A stretch of 11,410 bases of DNA from CAMTWZ01 sp964412365 (GTDB taxonomy: Bacteria > Bacteroidota > Rhodothermia > Balneolales > HLUCCA01): NCBI GenBank assembly GCA_964412365.1, contig CAYPOI010000084.1:1-11410 (forward strand). The letters run 5' to 3'. The notes beneath the pieces are model-generated. The model ran no database searches. It saw nothing but the letters and a program-made list of their open reading frames with translations, and was not told the origin of the DNA. Position numbers and translations under genes: made by a program. Numbering within the stretch: the stretch's first letter is position 1; every line of letters begins with the position of its first letter. Of the stretch, positions 6,510 through 11,410 are shown in pieces.

Positions 6510-7079
6510 TCAGGCACGTTTTTCCATCACGTTCCGAATGGTGTCGATCAGGTCCTCTTTTTGAAACGGTTTGGGCAGAAATGCATTCATTCCGGCATCC
6601 AAACAGTTTTCACGGATATTGGCATTTAGATTCGCTGTAACAGCGATGATAGGAACATCTTTGTATTGGTCCATTTTGCGCAACTGCCGAGTGGTCTCGA
6701 TGCCGTCGATCCCTTCGCCCAGATTCACATCCATGATGATCACATCATAGCTGTCTTCTTTGGCGAGGTCCAAGGCGTCAAGGCCGGTTTCAGCATAATC
6801 CACTTCAAATCGCTTCTTCCGCAAGAAATACTTCACGATGGAGCGTATTTCGGCGTTGTCTTCGACATGGAGAGTGCGGATGGACTGGTATTCATTCACA
6901 GAGGCTTCGGCTTCAACAGCCGGCTCGATGTGTTCCGTCTTCTCATCCCAAACGTACCTTCTGACCGATTCCTTCGCACTGCGCTCATTAAAGACAATGG
7001 ATGGTACGAACATAAGGGTGTTGGCAGAATGCATCTGCCGATTGGGTTGGTTAACGAAATTGAGTAAATACCGAAACAT
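6510..7079 (-). CDS. Stand-alone receiver-domain response regulator
   Basis: The product is 189 residues with one REC domain at about 68-187 and no output domain. The phosphorylation site is complete: acidic pair Glu73/Asp74 (HVEDN), phosphoacceptor Asp117 (DVIIMDVNL), Thr148 (AVTAN) and Lys170 (LPKPF). It should accept phosphate from a histidine kinase and act through protein contacts; no kinase is in the window. Residues 1-65 form an unusual N-terminal extension, ending in an acidic stretch (AVEAEASVNE). The ATG at 7079 is supported by a strong SD: AAGGAGG on the minus strand (7086-7092), six bases upstream. That SD lies in a hairpin. The membrane TPR gene follows 56 bp downstream on the same strand, so the regulator may act in the same pathway. 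An internal start at Met16 or Met23 is possible, but the SD favours the long form. Confidence 0.92.
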   Translation of the reverse strand: MFRYLLNFVNQPNRQMHSANTLMFVPSIVFNERSAKESVRRYVWDEKTEHIEPAVEAEASVNEYQSIRTLHVEDNAEIRSIVKYFLRKKRFEVDYAETGLDALDLAKEDSYDVIIMDVNLGEGIDGIETTRQLRKMDQYKDVPIIAVTANLNANIRENCLDAGMNAFLPKPFQKEDLIDTIRNVMEKRA

Positions 7080-7082
7080 GAT

Positions 7083-7113
7083 GTTCCTCCTTACCTATAT
7101 GATCCGGAGGAAC
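7083..7113 (-). promoter_or_regulatory. Hairpin sequestering the SD of the response regulator gene
   Basis: On the minus strand GTTCCTCC (complement of 7106-7113) pairs perfectly with GGAGGAAC (complement of 7083-7090), leaving a 15-nt loop. The paired arm contains the GGAGG core of the SD and ends three bases before the ATG. Such a stem would block ribosome access until it is opened by temperature, a protein, a small RNA or an alternative fold. The loop contains no obvious known riboswitch signature. Confidence 0.7.
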
Positions 7114-7126
7114 CCGATTTGTTACA

Positions 7127-7159
7127 GCCACATGAAGATTTTTTTTCGCATCCTGTGGC
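7127..7159 (-). promoter_or_regulatory. Upstream leader hairpin of the response regulator transcript
   Basis: GCCACA and TGTGGC (7127-7132 with 7154-7159) form a perfect 6-bp stem around a 21-nt loop that holds a run of eight A residues on the minus strand. It would start almost at the predicted 5' end of the transcript and sit 14 bases before the SD hairpin. It could protect the 5' end, or the A-rich loop could be an exposed binding site. The fold is short, so this is tentative. Confidence 0.4.
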
Positions 7160-7167
7160 GGACGTGA

Positions 7168-7175
7168 CAAAAGTA
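7168..7175 (-). promoter_or_regulatory. Bacteroidota-type -7 promoter element for the response regulator
   Basis: The minus strand reads TACTTTTG, an exact match to the TAnnTTTG -7 consensus of the Bacteroidota primary sigma factor. The upstream -33 TTG element is only approximate (TTA about 17 bases upstream). Transcription would start near 7161 and give a leader of about 80 nt containing both hairpins. Confidence 0.5.
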
Positions 7176-7210
7176 GATAGATGTGGACTTCTTAACGATT
7201 TAAGATTTTC

Positions 7211-7258
7211 TAACACATCCGAAACCGGGGTTTAAACGGCTGAAATCGGGATGCGTTA
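7211..7258 (-). terminator. Hairpin downstream of the S9 peptidase gene
   Basis: TAACACATCC (7211-7220) and GGATGCGTTA (7249-7258) form a 10-bp stem on the minus-strand transcript, with one G-U wobble at 7215/7254. It begins 7 bp past the peptidase stop. A smaller TTAAG/CTTAA hairpin (7256-7260 with 7265-7269) overlaps the stop codon. What follows is A/T-rich but has no clean T-run, so this may be a 3'-end stabilising stem or a factor-assisted terminator. It separates the peptidase from the response regulator gene. Confidence 0.45.
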
Positions 7259-7265
7259 AGAAACC

Positions 7266-9959
7266 TTAATCATAAGCTTCGCCTTCAAGGATCCAATCGG
7301 CCGCTGGAGCCCCTTTCAGATAGTGGTCGAAGTACTCTTTCATCCGGATGGTGTAGTCCATCTTGTTCGCATATCGTTGCGGATGGTGGGGTTCGCCATG
7401 ATATTGCAAGAAGATGACGTCTTTGTCTAACCGACGCATCGCCAAGTACATTTCGATGCCTTGATACCAGGGCACCGCGTCGTCTTCATCACCGAACATG
7501 ATCAATGTTGGCGTTTGGATGCGGTCGGCAAAGAATACCGGTGAGTTTTCGATGTATAGATCACGGGCTTCCCACATGGTTCGACCGATCCGGCTTTGCT
7601 GCTGTTCGTACTGGAATTGGCGTGCGAGTCCGCTTCCCCAACGTATTCCGTTGTAGGCGCTTGTCATGTTGCTCACTGGCGCCCCCACAATCGCCGCGGC
7701 GAACAGGTTGGTTTGTGTGATCATATGCGCCGCTTGGTATCCGCTCCAAGAGTGGCCATGGATGCCAACGGCCTTCGGATCCGCGATTCCCATATCGATG
7801 AGTTTTTGCACTCCAGGAACGATGTATTTGGTGGATGAATACCCTGGCTGACCTTCCGTGTAGCGCACATCCGGCAAGAAGATCGCATAGCCATTGCTCG
7901 CATAGTAAGGAAAGGATGGCCGGTGGTTCACCGCCAAGGCATTGTACTCATGAAGCCGTTGCGAAAACAATTCATAGAAGTACACGATCACCGGAATCCG
8001 TGTTCCAGGTTTGTAGCCGCCCGGCAGAATCAGCACGCCCTGAACCGGGGTTCCATCCATGCTCGACCATTCGACGAGCTGGGATGTCCCCCATGCGAGT
8101 TCCGACATCACCGGATTGACCGCGCTCTGCTTCACCCGATTGCGTAAGCGGGTATCTGCCGACCAGATATCCGGAAATTCGTTGTACGACTCACGCGTAT
8201 ACAGATAGATGCCCGCATCCTTCGCTTTGGTCACAAATGTGAGCTTCTTGTTTTCTTGAAGCAAGGATGTGACCCCATTCCGATCCGGGCGCATTTCATA
8301 AAAACCGGTGGTCTTCTCCACATCATGGTACCCAGTCAAAAGAAGCACGTGCCCCGCGTCGAAGGTGCGCTCCTCGTCGGTGCGACGGATCCGGTACTGG
8401 CGACGCTCAGCCCGGCCGGTCACCGTGCGATTCACCGCCTGTCCGCTCGGCAGGTCTATGCTCCACAAATCAAACTTGTCGTAGATCAGTACCGACGCGT
8501 CGCCCTTCGTCCAACCCGCAATCCCATACCCGCCAGGTGCGCTCGGAGAATCATGGTCTTCATCGATGAATGGCACACCAAGTTCTTCCGTCAGGTTCCG
8601 GCTCACACCGGTTGCGGTTTCGACCGCATGCCAATGTCCGTCTCGGAACATCACGATCCAATTTCCGCCTGGTGAGAGTTGGGCACCACCCTGATGCCGC
8701 TCCGCGATCATGCGGCGCGCTCCGGTGCGAAGATCCACCACATACACGTCGGATTGGTTGCCGAACCACGTGATTTCACGCTGATAGGCCACGTTGCTTG
8801 TTCCAACCGCAAAACGTGCATTCTCGGGTATGGATACGCTTGAAAGGGTCGAATCGGCCAAGGAGACGACGAGTCCGGTGTCGCGATGCCACACGCTCAG
8901 AAAGGTGCGGGAACGTCGCGCAGCGGCGGTTTTGATCTCGTGCGGCTTGATGAGCGGATCCTCGCCATGCCACACATCCAAGCCACGGTCGTCGCGGATG
9001 AACTCTGGGTCTGTGAAATTCTCTACCGTCCATTCACCGCGCTTCGGTTTCGTCACGATCTGCTCGGCGACCGGCTTCGTTCCGAAAAACAAGCGCTCTC
9101 CCCTATCCGTCCATCTCAATTGAGTGCGGAAAGGCACGTAGCGGGATTCGGATGGGGGCTGAAGCTCGCGAAGGGTCGTATCCAGCACATGCAAACGGGC
9201 GATGTCGACAGCTTGGGAGCTGTCTTCCAGGGCGGATACAAACGCCAATGAACCGGATGTCTGCGACCAAGTAAGTTGGTCATAGCGCGTGTACGACCCA
9301 CCATGCAAGGTATCGACGGCGCTGGTGGCCAGATCGTAGCGGATCAGCGCATTGCCTTTGCCCAGTGAATCGGCAATAGCCAAAAACAGCTTCGTGCCGA
9401 GGGAATCGGCCGCCATCGCGCTGACAAATGAAACAGAGCGCACGGCTCCATCCGCCAAAGACCGGATTTCAAGTGTGGAGCCGACGGTTTTGCGCCACTC
9501 TTTGCCGGGTTTGTCGGTATTCAACCAAACCAGCAGATAGCGGCTGTTTCCGGTGAATTCGAAGGATTTCACATTTTCCACGGTGGTCATTTCTCCACTG
9601 GCTAAAGGCAGATACGCCATGCCTGATTTGGGTCGATCGGCGGGTTTGGATGCGTTTTCGACCTCGATCACATCCGGACGGATGGTGGCGGCGAGCCATT
9701 TCGAATCTGTGGAAAAACGGGGCTGTTGACCGTTGGGGATGGTGTATTGTTTGCGACCCGAGATTTCCTTGACGATCGCATCCCCATTCCCGCGGTCGGG
9801 CCAGATGTCGTAAGCTGTCCAAGCGCCGTTATTGGAGATTGTGGCGTTGCGGAGGGTTCGCATGGACATGAGGTCGTCCAGTGTCATGGGCCGACCTTGG
9901 CCAAAGGCTGCAAATGGAACGACGAAGCAAAGCAGAAGTACGGATAGAGAACGGCGCAT
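7266..9959 (-). CDS. Secreted S9-family serine peptidase (prolyl oligopeptidase / dipeptidyl peptidase type)
   Basis: The product is 897 residues. A Sec signal peptide covers residues 1-20 (cleavage AFG|Q) and places it in the periplasm or outside the cell. Residues about 25-610 form the beta-propeller that restricts access to the active site. Residues about 640-897 are the alpha/beta-hydrolase domain, with the triad Ser737 (GHSWSG), Asp826 (GDEDDAVPW) and His858 (GEPHHP). It should cleave short peptides at the N-terminal side or after proline-like residues; the exact specificity cannot be read. At about 900 residues it is longer than typical acylaminoacyl peptidases and fits the large Bacteroidota S9 group often annotated as prolyl oligopeptidase-family proteins. 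The ATG at 9959 gives an ideal signal peptide, but only a weak GAG precedes it. It is transcribed alone, divergent from trkA across 94 bp. Confidence 0.93.
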   Translation of the reverse strand: MRRSLSVLLLCFVVPFAAFGQGRPMTLDDLMSMRTLRNATISNNGAWTAYDIWPDRGNGDAIVKEISGRKQYTIPNGQQPRFSTDSKWLAATIRPDVIEVENASKPADRPKSGMAYLPLASGEMTTVENVKSFEFTGNSRYLLVWLNTDKPGKEWRKTVGSTLEIRSLADGAVRSVSFVSAMAADSLGTKLFLAIADSLGKGNALIRYDLATSAVDTLHGGSYTRYDQLTWSQTSGSLAFVSALEDSSQAVDIARLHVLDTTLRELQPPSESRYVPFRTQLRWTDRGERLFFGTKPVAEQIVTKPKRGEWTVENFTDPEFIRDDRGLDVWHGEDPLIKPHEIKTAAARRSRTFLSVWHRDTGLVVSLADSTLSSVSIPENARFAVGTSNVAYQREITWFGNQSDVYVVDLRTGARRMIAERHQGGAQLSPGGNWIVMFRDGHWHAVETATGVSRNLTEELGVPFIDEDHDSPSAPGGYGIAGWTKGDASVLIYDKFDLWSIDLPSGQAVNRTVTGRAERRQYRIRRTDEERTFDAGHVLLLTGYHDVEKTTGFYEMRPDRNGVTSLLQENKKLTFVTKAKDAGIYLYTRESYNEFPDIWSADTRLRNRVKQSAVNPVMSELAWGTSQLVEWSSMDGTPVQGVLILPGGYKPGTRIPVIVYFYELFSQRLHEYNALAVNHRPSFPYYASNGYAIFLPDVRYTEGQPGYSSTKYIVPGVQKLIDMGIADPKAVGIHGHSWSGYQAAHMITQTNLFAAAIVGAPVSNMTSAYNGIRWGSGLARQFQYEQQQSRIGRTMWEARDLYIENSPVFFADRIQTPTLIMFGDEDDAVPWYQGIEMYLAMRRLDKDVIFLQYHGEPHHPQRYANKMDYTIRMKEYFDHYLKGAPAADWILEGEAYD

Positions 9960-10053
9960 GGTGAGCTCGGGATTGGTGATTGCTCAAAATCGAATGACTT
10001 CGCTTGCCATGCAAATTTCGTAACTTCGTTTAACAAGAAATGCCGGAAACGAT
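9960..10053. promoter_or_regulatory. Divergent promoter region between S9 peptidase and trkA
   Basis: This 94-bp gap must drive both genes. No unambiguous promoter could be picked. TAACTTCG (10021-10028) is a one-mismatch version of the TAnnTTTG element on the plus strand, 26 bp before the trkA start, which would leave a short leader. On the minus strand nothing matches well. GGAA (10045-10048) is a weak SD for the TTG start of trkA. Confidence 0.3.
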
Positions 10054-11397
10054 TTGAAAGTGATCATCATCGGGGCAGGCGAGGTCGGATATGACCTAGG
10101 CGCTATGCTATCCCAGGAAAAACACGATGTCGTCATACTGGATCGTGACAAAGACGCACTCCGATTGTGCGGTGAGAACGATGTCCTGACCATCGAAGGA
10201 AACGCCACCTCCGCTTATGATCTGCAGCGCGCCGGCGTGGGCGATGCCGATCTGGTCGTGGCCGCCACGAACTTGGATGAAGTGAACATGGTCGCCGCGT
10301 TGCTCAGTAAGCGTTTGGGTGCAACCAAAGTGATCGCCCGTATCCGGAATGATGAGTTTTCGAGACCGAATGCCTTGGTCCGCCCCGCCGATATGGGCAT
10401 CGATGTGATGATTCATCCCGAACAAAGCGTGGCCCGGGAAATCGTATTGCTCGTGAAGCGGGCCGCCGCATCGGATGTGGTGAGTCTGGCGGATGGAAAA
10501 ATGCAATTGGTCGGAATCCGACTGGATAAAGCCAGTCCGCTGGTCGGCAAGAAATTGATGGAAGTGGCCCTGCTGGCTCCTGATGATCCCTTCCGAGTCG
10601 TTGCCATCTACCGAGGCGGCTTCACGCTCATCCCGTTCGGTAACGACCGGCTTCAAGCCAACGATCATATTTTCATATTGGCCAAGACCGAAGACATCAC
10701 CGATGTGATGCGCATCACCGGACATGAGAATCGCAAAATCCGCAACATCATGATCACCGGTGGCACCACAGTCGGTGCCATGATCGCACGGATGCTCAGT
10801 GAAGACGACATGGATTGGAAGGTGAAGCTCATCGAGCCCGATTACGAAACCTCGTATGAATTGGCGACCGAATTGCGGGATGTGTTGGTATTGCATGGCA
10901 ACCCGACCGATCCGAATCTGCTCGTCACCGAAGGCATCACTGAAACGGATGTGTTCATCGCGGTGACGGAAGACGAAGAATCGAACATCATTTCCTGCCT
11001 GATGGCCAAGCACCTGAAGGTTCCGAAAGTGATCGCGATGGTGTCGAAGGCGGATTACATCCCGCTCAGCCAGACCATCGGTTTGGATGCGGCCGTGAAC
11101 AAGAAATTGGCCGCTTCGAATGAAATACATCGCTTAGTGCGCAAAGGATCGGTATTGTCTGTGGCCGCCTTGCATGGAATCAAAGCCGAAGTCTTGGAAT
11201 TCGAAGCGAGTTCCTCATCCAAAATCACAGGCAATACCATGGCGAAGCTTGTGTTTCCGAAAGGATGCGTGGTGGGTGGCATCATCCGCAACGACAAAGC
11301 GGAAGTGGCCACGGGAAATACCGTCGTTGTGCCGGGCGATCGTGTGATCGTATTCTGTCTGCCGGAAGCGATCGATAAAATCTCGTCCTATTTCTGA
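10054..11397 (+). CDS. trkA: Trk potassium uptake system NAD(H)-binding regulatory protein
   Basis: TrkA is the cytosolic gating subunit that forms a ring under the TrkH/KtrB-type K+ channel and opens it in response to nucleotides. The product is 447 residues, the usual TrkA length, with the full duplicated layout: RCK_N (1-115) with nucleotide-binding GAGEVG at 7-12 and acidic Asp30 at the end of strand 2, RCK_C (about 145-225), a second RCK_N (about 231-350, with TGGTTVG and LIEPD), and a second RCK_C (about 365-447). The start is TTG at 10054, chosen because it gives the canonical MKVIIIGAGEVG; the earlier ATG at 10040 is in another frame and closes after five codons across this start. The stop shares one base with the ATG of the next gene, as expected for a trkA-trkH operon. 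Confidence 0.96.
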   Translation: MKVIIIGAGEVGYDLGAMLSQEKHDVVILDRDKDALRLCGENDVLTIEGNATSAYDLQRAGVGDADLVVAATNLDEVNMVAALLSKRLGATKVIARIRNDEFSRPNALVRPADMGIDVMIHPEQSVAREIVLLVKRAAASDVVSLADGKMQLVGIRLDKASPLVGKKLMEVALLAPDDPFRVVAIYRGGFTLIPFGNDRLQANDHIFILAKTEDITDVMRITGHENRKIRNIMITGGTTVGAMIARMLSEDDMDWKVKLIEPDYETSYELATELRDVLVLHGNPTDPNLLVTEGITETDVFIAVTEDEESNIISCLMAKHLKVPKVIAMVSKADYIPLSQTIGLDAAVNKKLAASNEIHRLVRKGSVLSVAALHGIKAEVLEFEASSSSKITGNTMAKLVFPKGCVVGGIIRNDKAEVATGNTVVVPGDRVIVFCLPEAIDKISSYF

Positions 11398-11410
11398 TGC
11401 TGTTCAGCAA
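11397..11410 (+). CDS. Start of a downstream gene, 3'-truncated (possibly trkH)
   Basis: ATG at 11397-11399 overlaps the trkA TGA by one base and opens MLFS before the window ends. Only four complete codons are visible, so identity rests on context alone: trkH commonly follows trkA, and the overlap implies translational coupling. No SD is visible. Confidence 0.35.

Noticed and set aside
7139..7146. Run of eight T residues as a terminator tail on the plus strand
   Set aside because: There is no gene ending upstream on the plus strand, and the run lies inside the loop of a hairpin rather than after a stem.
7505..9251. Several plus-strand open frames of 60-140 codons opposite the S9 peptidase
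   Set aside because: They are Arg/Pro/His-rich, overlap one another in different frames and have no recognisable domains. The peptidase frame explains the region.
10108..11130. Long antisense open frame of 340 codons opposite trkA
   Set aside because: Its translation is His/Asp/Gly-rich with no domain, and trkA on the other strand is unmistakable. It is a shadow of trkA codon usage.

Overview
The window looks like a chromosomal segment from a Gram-negative bacterium of the Bacteroidota/FCB group, possibly a Balneolota- or Rhodothermota-like lineage. The lineage is an inference from four things: Sec signal peptides that end in Gly|Gln, a TAnnTTTG-type -7 promoter element, several genes with no Shine-Dalgarno (SD) sequence, and the gene repertoire (TPR-CHAT protein, secreted S9 peptidase, TrkA). 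No rRNA or other marker gene is present to confirm it. I see no tRNA, rRNA, CRISPR array, insertion sequence or phage gene.

Positions 1-1391 (+): the end of a tightly packed operon. It holds a 5'-truncated polyamine-binding protein (potD), a 75-residue protein resembling the C-terminal DUF1949 domain of YigZ/IMPACT proteins, and a small three-helix membrane protein. The two junctions are ATGA overlaps.

Positions 1380-6453: the most interesting block. An ECF-type sigma factor (-) is divergent, across an AT-rich 278-bp gap, from a tiny repeat-containing lipoprotein (+) and a 1073-residue exported TPR-CHAT protease-like protein (+) that keeps its His/Cys dyad. Convergent with the CHAT gene and overlapping its 3' end is a membrane protein (-) with an anti-sigma-like N-terminus, one transmembrane helix and an exported TPR domain. 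Together they could form a signalling module: an exported CHAT protease, a membrane-spanning sigma regulator and an ECF sigma factor. This resembles in logic, though not in components, the TPR-CHAT/sigma-regulator arrangement of type III-E CRISPR systems. It is a hypothesis from gene content and predicted topology only.

Positions 6510-7265 (-): a stand-alone receiver-domain response regulator with an unusual N-terminal extension. Its strong SD is locked in a perfect 8-bp hairpin, which suggests translational control. A Bacteroidota-type -7 element and a second hairpin lie upstream. The regulator precedes the anti-sigma-like gene by 56 bp on the same strand, so the two may be cotranscribed. 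A perfect 12-bp stem plus T-run terminator for this transcript lies inside the 3' coding end of the CHAT gene.

Positions 7266-9959 (-): a secreted S9-family serine peptidase with an intact catalytic triad. Positions 10054-11397 (+): trkA, the cytosolic regulator of a Trk potassium uptake system. It starts with TTG and runs straight into the first codons of a further gene, plausibly trkH.
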